A stretch of DNA of 64,000 nt from Mesorhizobium sp. WSM4904 (GTDB taxonomy: Bacteria > Pseudomonadota > Alphaproteobacteria > Rhizobiales > Rhizobiaceae): positions 868,001 to 932,000 of the forward strand of contig NZ_CP121354.1 in assembly GCF_029674545.1 (NCBI RefSeq), given 5' to 3'. Both the position numbers and the translations under genes were made by a program. Below, piece by piece: positions 20,726-30,212 of the stretch (position 1 is the first letter of the stretch; each line of letters opens with the position of its first letter). The notes below the pieces were generated by a model. The model did not search any database. It saw only the letters and a list, made by a program, of their open reading frames with translations, and was not told the origin of the DNA.

Positions 20726-21829
20726 TCAGCTCGCCAGCCGGCTCACCATCTCGTGCTGCGCGTAGGCGCGGCCGAAGCGGTTGGCCAGGAAAGCGTCGAG
20801 CGCGATGTCTTCCTGGCGGACAAATCCCTTTGCCGGCAGGGTGCCGTCGGCCAGCATGTCGAGCACGGCGCAGATGCCGGAGGCGGTGGTGATCTGGATG
20901 GCGCTGCGCACGACATTGCCGACGCGGTGCGAGTAGATCTTGTTGGCGTAGGTCTCCTGCAGCAGGCGACCGTTCCTGCGCCCCGAAACGGTGACGAAGA
21001 CGATGACCACGTCCTGCAGCGTGGCCGGCAGGGCGCTTTCGAAGATGTCCTTCAGCACGTCGCGGCGGTGGCGCAGCCCGAGGTCGTTGAGCAGCGCCTT
21101 CATGATCGCGGCGTGGCCGGGATAGCGGATGGTGCGGTAGTTCAGCGTGCGCACCTTGCCCTTCAGCGTCTCGGCCAAAGTGCCGAGACCGCCCGAGGTG
21201 TTGAAGGCCTCGTAGGTGACGCCGTCGAGCGAGAACTCCTCGCGCTCCTCCAGAGGCGGCACCTCGATCAGCTCGCCTTCGACGATCGCCTCGCAGGGCT
21301 CGCAATATTCGTTGATGACGCCGTCGGTGCTCCAGGTCAGGTTATAGTTCAGCGCGTTCGACGGATATTGCGGCAGCGCGCCGACGCGCATGCGCACGCT
21401 CTCCAGCGTGTCGAAGCGGCCGGCGAGATCGTTGGCGACGATCGAGATGAAGCCCGGCGCCAGGCCGCATTGCGGAATGAAGGCGCTCCTGGCATCGCGC
21501 GCCAGCTCCTTCACGCGGCGGGTCGAGACGACGTCTTCGGTGAGGTCGAGATAATGCACGCCGGTCGCTGCCGCGGCCTCGGCGATGCGCGTGGTGAGGT
21601 GGAAAGGCGCAGCGCTCAGCACGGCGAACTTGCCGGCCAGAATCTTCTCAAGCGCGCCGGGCGCTGCGATGTCGAGCTCCTGCGTTTCGACGCCGGCCGG
21701 CAATTCGGCCGCAGCGAGCTGGGCGGCGGAGCGGTCGACGAGCGTGACGCGATAGTCACCCGTGGCGGCGAGCATCTCGGCGATGGTCGAGCCGATCTTG
21801 CCGGCGCCGACGACAACGATGTTCTTCAT
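20726..21829 (-). CDS. Saccharopine dehydrogenase family protein
   Basis: NAD(P)-dependent oxidoreductase of the saccharopine dehydrogenase/lysine dehydrogenase group, 367 aa. MKNIVVVGAGKIGSTIAEML is the Rossmann motif. GVHYLDLTEDV and FIPQCGLAPGFISIVANDLA are family segments, and the C-terminal domain includes LRHRRDVLKDIFE. The start at 21829 was chosen because the 88-codon upstream extension crosses into the divergent regulator and is not conserved in character. The substrate cannot be read from sequence. The adjacent Lrp/AsnC gene suggests control by an amino acid, perhaps lysine. Confidence 0.85.
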   Translation of the reverse strand: MKNIVVVGAGKIGSTIAEMLAATGDYRVTLVDRSAAQLAAAELPAGVETQELDIAAPGALEKILAGKFAVLSAAPFHLTTRIAEAAAATGVHYLDLTEDVVSTRRVKELARDARSAFIPQCGLAPGFISIVANDLAGRFDTLESVRMRVGALPQYPSNALNYNLTWSTDGVINEYCEPCEAIVEGELIEVPPLEEREEFSLDGVTYEAFNTSGGLGTLAETLKGKVRTLNYRTIRYPGHAAIMKALLNDLGLRHRRDVLKDIFESALPATLQDVVIVFVTVSGRRNGRLLQETYANKIYSHRVGNVVRSAIQITTASGICAVLDMLADGTLPAKGFVRQEDIALDAFLANRFGRAYAQHEMVSRLAS

Positions 21830-21950
21830 AGTCAATTCCCCTGCCAAATTCGAATTGGCTGATTCATTGCAGCTTGCCTGTCGAAAGGAAGCGTGAAATC
21901 TGGCAGAGTGAAGCGCAACTTTAAGCGATTTGCCGAAAGGTTTCGTCGAA

Positions 21951-22379
21951 ATGCTCACGGAAGCTGAACAGGCCCTGCTTTCCCTGCTGCGCGCCAACGC
22001 CCGCGCCTCGACGGCGGAGCTCGCGCGTAAGCTCGGCGTGTCGCGCACCACGGTGCAGAGCCGGATCGAGCGGCTGGAACAGCGCGGCATCATTACCGGC
22101 TACGGCGTCAGACTTTCACCCGACTATGAACAGGGGCTGGTCAAGGCGCATGTGCTGCTCACCGTCACGCCCAAGCTCGCCGACAAGGTGGTGCGCAGTC
22201 TCGAGGCGATGCCGCCGGTCAGGACGGTGCATTCGGTGAGCGGCAATTTCGACATGATCGTCATCGTCGACGCTCCGTCGATCAGGGATCTCGACGCCCT
22301 GCTCGACCAGATCGGCGCGATGGACGGGGTGGAGCGGACGTCGTCGTCGATCATTTTGTCGACGAGGGTGGATAGGTGA
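21951..22379 (+). CDS. Lrp/AsnC family transcriptional regulator
   Basis: A 142-aa regulator. The N-terminal helix-turn-helix TAELARKLGVSRTTVQSRIERLEQRGIITGY, read in parts, is at about residues 18-50. The C-terminal RAM ligand-binding domain follows, with VRTVHSVSGNFDMIVIVDA. The ATG at 21951 has GAAAGG 10 nt upstream and is preferred to a TTG at 21930. It is divergent from the saccharopine dehydrogenase-family gene, with a 121-bp shared promoter region containing an AATTCGAATT palindrome. It is the likely regulator of that gene. Confidence 0.9.
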   Translation: MLTEAEQALLSLLRANARASTAELARKLGVSRTTVQSRIERLEQRGIITGYGVRLSPDYEQGLVKAHVLLTVTPKLADKVVRSLEAMPPVRTVHSVSGNFDMIVIVDAPSIRDLDALLDQIGAMDGVERTSSSIILSTRVDR

Positions 22380-22394
22380 GCGGGGCCATTTGGA

Positions 22395-22572
22395 GATGCT
22401 GGCGGGACAGCACCCCCCTCTGTCCTGCCGGACATCTCCCCCTCAAGGGGGGAGATCAGCAGCTTCGACGCCCCGCCTACCTTGCAACGCTAGAGATCGG
22501 CGAAAGTCGAGGTGACGGCCAATCTCCCCCCTTGAGGGGGAGATGCCCGGCAGGGCAGAGGGGGGCGCGAAG
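22395..22572. repeat. Complete intergenic repeat, family B (copy B4)
   Basis: The fullest copy of the family: CCCCCCTCTGTCCTGCCGGA, hairpin TCTCCCCCTCAAGGGGGGAGA region, spacer with TTGCAACGCTAGAGATCGGC, then hairpin TCTCCCCCCTTGAGGGGGAG and GCCCGGCAGGGCAGAGGGGG. The ends are inverted copies of each other. It fills the gap between two convergent genes. Confidence 0.8.
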
Positions 22573-22610
22573 GAACGCGACGTCTGCCATTTCGTTCCTG
22601 AATAAACTCG

Positions 22611-24638
22611 CTACGCCCTCCTTCTCTCCTGCCCCCCGTCCAGCCACCCCAAATCCTCCGGCGAAAGCTCGATATCCAGCGCCTTGAGGCTGTCCTCCAG
22701 CTCGTCAAGCGTGCGCGGGCCGATCAGCGGCACCGACGGGAAGGGCTGTGCGAGCACATAGGCCAGCGCGACATGGATCGGGCTCTTGCCGAGTTTTCCG
22801 GCCAATTCGATCGCGCGGTCGCGGCGGCCGAAATTCTTCTCCGAATACCAGACCCGCACCAGCTCCTCATTGTCGGTCCGGTCTCGGCCGGCGCGGTCGG
22901 TGAAGAAGCCGCGGCCCTGGCTCGACCAGGCGAAGTTCGGCATCTGGCGTGCCGTCAGCCAGGCCTTCCACGCATCGGTCGAGGAGGTGATGCAGCCCGC
23001 CCAGATCGGCTCCAGCATCTCGGCCAGCGAGAAGTTGTTGGAGAGCGCGCCGGGCTTCTGCTTTCCGTTCTTTTCGGCATAGCGAATAGCCTCGTCCATG
23101 CGCTCCATCGTCCAGTTGGAGCCGCCGAACAGGCCGCGGATGCGGCCGGCCCTGGCCTCGCGGTCCATGGCATCGACGAATTCGCCGACCGGCACGTCGG
23201 GATTGTCGCGGTGCATGAAATAGATGTCGACATGGTCGGTCTGCAGCCGGTCGAGTGACTGGGCGAGCTGCCTGCCGATCACATCGGGATAGCAGAGCGG
23301 CGAATGCGCGCCCTTGGCGATGATGACCGACTGCTCGCGCACGCCGCGATTCATCAGCCATTGCCCGAGCAGCGTCTCGGTGTAGCCGGCGCCATAGACA
23401 AAGCCGGTGTCGAACAGATTGCCGCCGGCCTCGAAGAAAGCGTCGAGCAGGATCGAGCCGGAGGAGAAGGTGCGGAAATCCTCGAAGCCGAGCGCCAGCC
23501 GCGACGCTGCGCGCGGCAGGCCCGGGATGGCGCGCTTGCCGATGGCGGCACCGCCGGTGCGGAGCGGCCGGCCGGAGACGGTGTTGACGTGCTTAGCCGG
23601 CTTTTCGATCTCGTATTCCAGCCCGACGGCCGCGCGCCATTTGTCGAGCACACGCAGCGTGCCGAGGCTGTCGGCCCAGGCCATGCCCGGCCAGGCGAAC
23701 TCCCGGCGGCCGGCCCGGATCGCCTCGCCGGCGGCGTCGACCTCGAAGGAATAGAGGTGGCGGGTCTCGTTGACGCTGAGGGTTTCACGCGTGCCGCCGG
23801 ACCGGATCACGTCGATCCGGCCCGGTCCGACATCGCGGTTGCCACCGGCGAACCAGAAGTCGGGCACCTCGATCTGGCCCTTGGTGCCGAAGATGCGCAG
23901 CACATTGTCCTGGTTGAGCGAAATGCTGCAGGAGACCTCGGCGACGATGCCGCCAGGGAAATGGAGCAGCGCCGAGGCCCATTCGTCGACGCCGGACTGG
24001 CCGAGATGGGCGGCGCCCACCACCTTGTCCGGCTCGACAAAAGCTTGTCCTGTCGCGGCGCCGGCTATCAGCCGCGCCATCGATACCGGATAGCCGCCGA
24101 CATCGAGGATGCCGCCGCCGGCCAGCTCATTGGCATAAAGCCGATGCTCGGGCATGAAGCCCGGCATGGCGAAGCCGAAGCTCGACTTGATCATGCGCAC
24201 CTCGCCGATGACGCCCGATTTGATCAGCTCGACCAGCTGCAGCGTCTGTGGGTGCAGCCGGTACATGAAGGCTTCGCCGAGAAAGGTGCCGGCCTTGCGC
24301 GCCGCATGCATCATGGCGTCGGCCTCGAAGGCGGTCAGCGCCAGCGGCTTCTCGCACAGCACATGCTTGCCGGCTTCGGCTGCCTTGATCGCCCATTCGG
24401 CATGACCGGGATGCGGCGTCGAGATGTAGACGGCGTCTACACCATCGTCGGCCAGCAGCGCGTCATAGCCGTCGAGGATGCGGGCGCCCGGAAAGGCTTG
24501 CGCCAGTCCCGGCTTGCCGGGGTTGCGGGCGCCGAGCGCAACCAATTCGCCGGTGCGTGACTGCGCCACGCCGCCGGCAAAGGATCTTGCGATGCTGCCG
24601 GGCCCGAGGATGCCCCAGCGTATTTTTCCAGATGTCAT
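22611..24638 (-). CDS. Gfo/Idh/MocA oxidoreductase fused to an aldo/keto reductase
   Basis: A 675-aa two-enzyme fusion. The first half is a Gfo/Idh/MocA oxidoreductase: the Rossmann segment WGILGPGSIARSF is at residues 8-20, HVLCEKPLAL follows (EKP at 96-98), and the C-terminal Gfo domain contains GGGILDVGGYPVSMARL. The second half is an aldo/keto reductase with a recognisable catalytic set: Asp and Tyr in NLFDTGFVYGAG (about 408-413), Lys in VIIAKGAHSP (about 440) and His in YFMHRDNPDVP (about 475). It starts MTSGKIRWG with GGAG upstream. It is the last gene of the sugar ABC operon, so it probably oxidises or reduces the imported sugar or polyol. The substrate is unknown. Confidence 0.9.
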   Translation of the reverse strand: MTSGKIRWGILGPGSIARSFAGGVAQSRTGELVALGARNPGKPGLAQAFPGARILDGYDALLADDGVDAVYISTPHPGHAEWAIKAAEAGKHVLCEKPLALTAFEADAMMHAARKAGTFLGEAFMYRLHPQTLQLVELIKSGVIGEVRMIKSSFGFAMPGFMPEHRLYANELAGGGILDVGGYPVSMARLIAGAATGQAFVEPDKVVGAAHLGQSGVDEWASALLHFPGGIVAEVSCSISLNQDNVLRIFGTKGQIEVPDFWFAGGNRDVGPGRIDVIRSGGTRETLSVNETRHLYSFEVDAAGEAIRAGRREFAWPGMAWADSLGTLRVLDKWRAAVGLEYEIEKPAKHVNTVSGRPLRTGGAAIGKRAIPGLPRAASRLALGFEDFRTFSSGSILLDAFFEAGGNLFDTGFVYGAGYTETLLGQWLMNRGVREQSVIIAKGAHSPLCYPDVIGRQLAQSLDRLQTDHVDIYFMHRDNPDVPVGEFVDAMDREARAGRIRGLFGGSNWTMERMDEAIRYAEKNGKQKPGALSNNFSLAEMLEPIWAGCITSSTDAWKAWLTARQMPNFAWSSQGRGFFTDRAGRDRTDNEELVRVWYSEKNFGRRDRAIELAGKLGKSPIHVALAYVLAQPFPSVPLIGPRTLDELEDSLKALDIELSPEDLGWLDGGQERRRA

Positions 24639-24694
24639 GTCGAATTCTCCATGGGTCGCCGCCACGCCTGGCATGCCGGCAAGAAAAATCGGGT

Positions 24695-25780
<1,086 letters not shown>

Positions 25781-25792
25781 CTCGCTCCTAAC

Positions 25793-26629
25793 CTATTTGA
25801 CCGCGCCGGCGGCGATGCCGGCGATGAAATGACGCTGCAAAAGCACGAAGACGACGAGCATCGGCACCGTCAGCATCACGGCGCCGGCCATGATGCCGCC
25901 CCAGGAGACCTTGGTGAGTCCGATCAGCGTGCCGAGCGCCACCGGCGCCGTCATCGCGCCGGGCTGGCTGTTGATCAGCAGCGGCCAGAGATAATTGTTC
26001 CATGAGGCGAGGAAGAGGATGATGGCCAGGGCCGCCAGCATCGGCCGCGCCAAGGGCAGCGCGACGAAGAGGAAGATGCGCCACTCCTTCACGCCCTCGA
26101 CCCGCGCGGCGTCGAACAGCTCGGCCGGCATCATCGAAAAGGCCTGGCGCATGAAGAGCACGCCCAGCGAATTGAACAGCGGCGGCACGATGAGCGCGAT
26201 CCAGGTGTTGGCCAAGGCGAAGTCGCGCGCCACCATGATGAATTGCGGGATCAGCACCACGGCATAGGGAAGCGTGATGGTGCCGAAAATGATCGCCACC
26301 ACCAGCCCCTTGCCGAGGAACTCGTAGCGCGCCAGCGCCCAGCCGGCCATCGAGGTGAGCAGCACCGACAGGAAGGTGTAGGTCACCGCCACCGAGACGG
26401 AGATGCCGATGGCGCCGACGAAATTGGTGTCGCGCTGCAGATTGTTGAAATTGTCGAGGAAGCCGTCATGCGGCAGAAGCTCGATGCCGGGGCTGAAGAT
26501 GCCGTTGTCGGGCATGGTGGAGAACACCACCATCATCCACAGCGGGAACAGCCAGACCAGTGCCAGCGGCGTCAGGAAAAGATGCAGCGCGATCGTGCGG
26601 CCGAGCCGTCTTTGAGAGCGCGAGGTCAT
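25793..26629 (-). CDS. Carbohydrate ABC transporter permease (MalG-like)
   Basis: A 278-aa inner-membrane permease with about six transmembrane segments, starting LFLTPLALVWLFPLWMMVVF. The cytoplasmic EAA loop is visible as PAELFDAARVEGVKEWRIFLFVALPLARP, read in parts. This fits the MalG/UgpE subfamily. Gaps of 12-13 nt on either side tie it to the ATPase and to the other permease. Confidence 0.95.
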   Translation of the reverse strand: MTSRSQRRLGRTIALHLFLTPLALVWLFPLWMMVVFSTMPDNGIFSPGIELLPHDGFLDNFNNLQRDTNFVGAIGISVSVAVTYTFLSVLLTSMAGWALARYEFLGKGLVVAIIFGTITLPYAVVLIPQFIMVARDFALANTWIALIVPPLFNSLGVLFMRQAFSMMPAELFDAARVEGVKEWRIFLFVALPLARPMLAALAIILFLASWNNYLWPLLINSQPGAMTAPVALGTLIGLTKVSWGGIMAGAVMLTVPMLVVFVLLQRHFIAGIAAGAVK

Positions 26630-26642
26630 TTCGGCTCCCCCG

Positions 26643-27503
26643 TCATTTTGGTTCTCTCGTCAGCCAGAGCTGGACCAGCGTGATGGCGATGGCGAGCCCC
26701 GCCATCGTGTAGGCGATCGCCGAGGCATAGCCGAAATTGAGCGAGCGGAAGCCCTGGCGGTAGAGCAGGAGACCCAGCGTCTCGGTGCCGCCGCCCGGCC
26801 CGCCACGCTCGGTGATCAGAAACGGCTCGGTGAAGAGCTGCATGGTGCCGATGATCGACAGCACGGCGCAGAAGACGATGACCGGCTTCAAGAGCGGCAG
26901 AGTGATGTGGAAGAACTGTCTCACCTTGCTGACGCGGTCGAGCGTCGCCGCCTCGTAGACGTCCTCCGGAATCGACTGCAGGCCGGCCAGGATGATGATG
27001 GCGTTGTAGCCCGCCCAGCGCCAGGTCACCGCGATCATGATCAGCGCCATGGCCGGCGTGACGTTGGAGAACCAGTCGATCTTGGGCAGGCCGACGCTGT
27101 CGAGCAGCTTGTTGACAATGCCGAAATCGAGGCTGAACATCAGCCGGAACACCGCCGAATAGGCCACCTCGCCGACCACGACCGGGGCGAAGAAGGCGAA
27201 GCGGTAGAGGCCGCGCGCCTTCAGCAGCGGCGAATTCAAAAGCACCGCCATCACGATCGCCAGCGAGATCATCACCGGCACCTGGATGACGAGGATCAAG
27301 AGCGTGTTCTTCAAAGCGTTGAAGAAGGCGGGGTCGCCGATCAGGCGGCCCCAGTTGAAGGCCGGCGCGAAGCGCCACGGCACGGTGCGTGTCGCCTGGA
27401 AGGAGATCAGGAACGAACTGATGATCGGCCAGATCCAGAAGATGGCGAAGATCAGCAGATAGGGCGTGAGGAAGCGATACGCGGTGGCGTTGCGGTAGCG
27501 CAT
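26643..27503 (-). CDS. Carbohydrate ABC transporter permease (MalF-like)
   Basis: A 286-aa permease with about six membrane segments, beginning FLTPYLLIFAIFWIWPIISSFL. The EAA loop QSIPEDVYEAATLDRVSKVRQFFHITLPLLKP, read in parts, is typical of MalF/UgpA. It heads the permease pair. A family A repeat fills the 334-bp space to the upstream binding-protein gene. A longer open frame in another phase over the same bases is a shadow. Confidence 0.95.
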   Translation of the reverse strand: MRYRNATAYRFLTPYLLIFAIFWIWPIISSFLISFQATRTVPWRFAPAFNWGRLIGDPAFFNALKNTLLILVIQVPVMISLAIVMAVLLNSPLLKARGLYRFAFFAPVVVGEVAYSAVFRLMFSLDFGIVNKLLDSVGLPKIDWFSNVTPAMALIMIAVTWRWAGYNAIIILAGLQSIPEDVYEAATLDRVSKVRQFFHITLPLLKPVIVFCAVLSIIGTMQLFTEPFLITERGGPGGGTETLGLLLYRQGFRSLNFGYASAIAYTMAGLAIAITLVQLWLTREPK

Positions 27504-27602
27504 CGTCTTCCTCCTTTCCGGTTGTTTGTTTCACGCCTGTCGTGGCGGGCGGTGTTGATACCGATGCGGCCGGTGGTAGGCCGCCATCATTTGACGAGGT
27601 CG

Positions 27603-27786
27603 GCGCTGCCCCTCATCCGCCTGCCGGCACCTTCTCCCCGTATAGTGACGGGGAGAAGGGAGCTGACCGCGGCCTTGGCGCTCTTCCGCGCAACGCTGGT
27701 GATTGGCGAAACCGCCGACGACAGCGTCCCTCTCCCCGTCACTATACGGGGAGAGGATGCCGGCAGGCAGGTGAGGGGCAGCGCCA
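27603..27786. repeat. Palindromic intergenic repeat, family A (copy A3) inside the ABC operon
   Basis: CCCCTCATCCGCCTGCCGGCA, hairpin with CCGTATAGTGACGG, then GCAACGCTGGTGATTGGCGA, hairpin with CCGTCACTATACGG, then GGCAGGTGAGGGGCAGCGC. It lies between the solute-binding protein gene and the first permease gene, the same place as the REP elements between E. coli malE and malF. Confidence 0.8.
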
Positions 27787-27837
27787 GCAGTCCGGCAAGT
27801 TGCTCCTGTATCCGACCTTGCGGCATCGACGTCATGC

Positions 27838-29106
27838 TCACTTGACCGGCAGGCCGGTCGCCGAGGCGATCTGGCTGGCGGCGTCGTCGAGCGCGGCCTT
27901 GGCGTCCGGATAGCCGCCGGCCAGGTATTTGGTCTGCACGGCGCGGACGATGATCTCGGCGTCGCTCTGGAACTGGGTGCCGCGGCTCGGAACAACCTTC
28001 GGCAGCGTGGCGAGGATGTCCTTCCACACCGCCTGGTCGCCCCAGTAGGGCTGCCCCTGCGCGACATAGGGATCGTCGAGCGCCGAGATCAGCGAGGGCA
28101 CCAGGCCGAAATCCTTCAGCATGGTGATCTGGCCCTCATTCGTCTCCAACGTGTATTTCAGATAGGCGTAGGCGGCTTCCTTGTTCTTGCTGGCCGAAGT
28201 GATGGCCAGGGAGGAGCCGCCGAGATTGGCGGCGCGCGGGCCGTCGGCAGTCAGGCTCGGCATCAGATAGACGCCCCATTTGCCGCTTTCCTTCGGCGAT
28301 TCGGTGCGGATGGTGCCCTCATACCAGCCGCCATAGACCTGGGTGGCGACGGTGCCGGCCGTGTTGTTGGTGATCTTGGTCGACCAGTCGGCCGAGGAGA
28401 CGATGCCGGCGTCCTTCATCTCCTTCACCTTGGTCATGGCGTCGACGCATTTCGGCTGGTTGACCGTGATCGACTGGCCGTCTTCGGCGAAATAGGCGCA
28501 GCCCTGCTCGTTGGAGATCATGCGGAAGAATTCGGTGTCGCCGTTGAAGTCGGCATTGGTCATGGAGACGCCGGGATTGGCGGCCTGGATCTTCTTGCCG
28601 GCGGCGATGAAATCGTCCCAGGTCTTGATCGAGGCGGGATCGACGCCGGCCTTCTCGTAGAAGTCGCGGCGATAGAAGACGGCGACCGGGCCGGAATCCC
28701 AGGGCATCGCATAGGCCTTGTCGCCGACCTCGAGCTCGGTGCGCTTGAAGTCGGGGAATTTCTTCTGATCCTCGGCGGTGTAGCCCAGCGTGTGCAGGTC
28801 GACGAAGCAGTCGGGGAACTGGCTCCAGTAGTTCTCGGCCTCGCCGTTCTCGATCGAGACGATGTCGGGCAGGCCGACGCCGCCGGCGGCGCAGCCGGCG
28901 ATCGACTTGTCGTAGGTCGGCTGGTTGCCGAGGTCCTGAACCGTGACCTTGATGTCGGGGTATTTCTTGTTGAAGCCCTCGACGGTCGACTTCAGCGACG
29001 AAGCGGCGATGTTCCAGCTCCAGATCGTGAGTTCGCCGGATTGCGCGAGGGCCGGGCCGGAGCCCAGGGCAAGCAAAAGCGCGGCGCAGGTCAGTGTGGT
29101 GCGCAT
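27838..29106 (-). CDS. Extracellular solute-binding protein of a carbohydrate ABC transporter
   Basis: Periplasmic sugar-binding protein, 422 aa. A signal peptide (MRTTLTCAALLLALGSGPALA) with likely cleavage after residue 21 precedes GELTIWSWNIAASSLKSTVEGF. ADKAYAMPWDSGPVAVFYR-like and GGSSLAITSASKNKEAAYAYL segments are typical of MalE-like family 1 binding proteins. First gene of the five-gene operon on the minus strand, divergent from an AraC regulator. Its ligand cannot be read from sequence. Confidence 0.93.
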   Translation of the reverse strand: MRTTLTCAALLLALGSGPALAQSGELTIWSWNIAASSLKSTVEGFNKKYPDIKVTVQDLGNQPTYDKSIAGCAAGGVGLPDIVSIENGEAENYWSQFPDCFVDLHTLGYTAEDQKKFPDFKRTELEVGDKAYAMPWDSGPVAVFYRRDFYEKAGVDPASIKTWDDFIAAGKKIQAANPGVSMTNADFNGDTEFFRMISNEQGCAYFAEDGQSITVNQPKCVDAMTKVKEMKDAGIVSSADWSTKITNNTAGTVATQVYGGWYEGTIRTESPKESGKWGVYLMPSLTADGPRAANLGGSSLAITSASKNKEAAYAYLKYTLETNEGQITMLKDFGLVPSLISALDDPYVAQGQPYWGDQAVWKDILATLPKVVPSRGTQFQSDAEIIVRAVQTKYLAGGYPDAKAALDDAASQIASATGLPVK

Positions 29107-29212
29107 TGAAATCCTCCCATTTCGTTTGCTCTCTCACCGTGAGCATGGGTAGATTATGCGGCGCGGAAGGCTTGTCCCCGACAAAGGGAATAAGAAGTTG
29201 GCGGAAAGTAAG

Positions 29213-30082
29213 ATGCCCGGGCGTCCGTTCTACCAGCCAGGCGCGAGCAGCGTCGAAGGCCTGCCGCTGGCTTTGCAGATGTTCCACAACCATCCGTTGG
29301 TGATGCTGAAGCCGCACTGGCACGCCCAGGTCGAGGTGAATTTCATCGTGCGCGGCAGCGTGCACTACCGCATGGCCGAGCACGAGCTCGCGCTTTCGGC
29401 CGGCGAGATGTGCCTGTTCTGGGGCGGGCTGCCGCACCAGATGGACGATCTGACCGACGACGCCATCTATGCCGGCGCGCATCTGCCCCTGGTGCATTTC
29501 TTCCGGCTGCATCTGCCGGCCGATGTCAGGCACCGGCTGATGACCGGCGCGACACTGGTGACGAATGCCACCGACCAGTCCGACAACGACAATTTCAAGC
29601 GCTGGAACGAGTACGCGCGCTCGGGCGATGCGGCCAAGGCCGAACATGCCGTCAACGAGCTGCTGCTTCGGCTCGAGCGGGTGCGCTTCGAGCCCTACCG
29701 GCTGGTGCCGGAGACCGCGTCGGGGCACGGGGCGGGCAGCCCCTTCGACCAGCAATCCTCGCGCAATGTCGGGCGCATGTGCGATTTCATCGCCGAGAAT
29801 TTCCTCTACGACATCGACTGCGTGAACATAGCGGCGGCGGCCGACATCCATCCCAAATACGCCATGAGCCTGTTCAAGAAATCGACGGGCATGACGCTCA
29901 ACGAATATGTCAATCTGCTGCGGCTGAGCTATGCGCAGGCGCTTTTGATGCATGAGGGCGCCAACGTGCTGAAGGTCGCAATGGACTCGGGCTTCGGCTC
30001 GCTCAGCGCCTTCAACAAGTCGTTCCGCAAGCTTGCCGGCATGTCGCCCTCCGATTTCCGCAAGGCGGGCGTCGCGCGGTAA
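29213..30082 (+). CDS. AraC family transcriptional regulator
   Basis: A regulator of about 290 aa. The N-terminal cupin-like ligand domain has HWHAQVEVNFIVRGSVHYRM and GEMCLFWGGLPHQM. Two C-terminal helix-turn-helix motifs follow (NIAAAADIHPKYAMSLFKKS and VAMDSGFGSLSAFNKSFRKL). I start at the ATG at 29213, preceded by GGAAAG; an ATG at 29156 adds 19 basic residues and cannot be excluded. It is divergent from the sugar-binding protein gene and probably activates the ABC operon in response to its substrate (inference from position). Confidence 0.9.
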   Translation: MPGRPFYQPGASSVEGLPLALQMFHNHPLVMLKPHWHAQVEVNFIVRGSVHYRMAEHELALSAGEMCLFWGGLPHQMDDLTDDAIYAGAHLPLVHFFRLHLPADVRHRLMTGATLVTNATDQSDNDNFKRWNEYARSGDAAKAEHAVNELLLRLERVRFEPYRLVPETASGHGAGSPFDQQSSRNVGRMCDFIAENFLYDIDCVNIAAAADIHPKYAMSLFKKSTGMTLNEYVNLLRLSYAQALLMHEGANVLKVAMDSGFGSLSAFNKSFRKLAGMSPSDFRKAGVAR

Positions 30083-30105
30083 AAATGATCAACGGTCGCC
30101 CACCC

Positions 30106-30164
30106 GTCGTCATTCTAGGGCGGAGCGGGAAGCGAAGCGTACCGCGTAGACCCTAGAATGACGA
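30106..30164. repeat. Short intergenic repeat, family C (copy C2)
   Basis: GTCATTCTAGGGCGGAGCGG, GAAGCGAAGCGTACCGCG and GACCCTAGAATGAC. The ends are exact inverted copies. This is a shortened, single-hairpin version of the family, between the convergent AraC and histidine kinase genes. Confidence 0.75.
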
Positions 30165-30212
30165 TGTTGGGGCGCCTGCAACCTTTCAAAATTCCTGTGT
30201 CGGGGAACTGCC

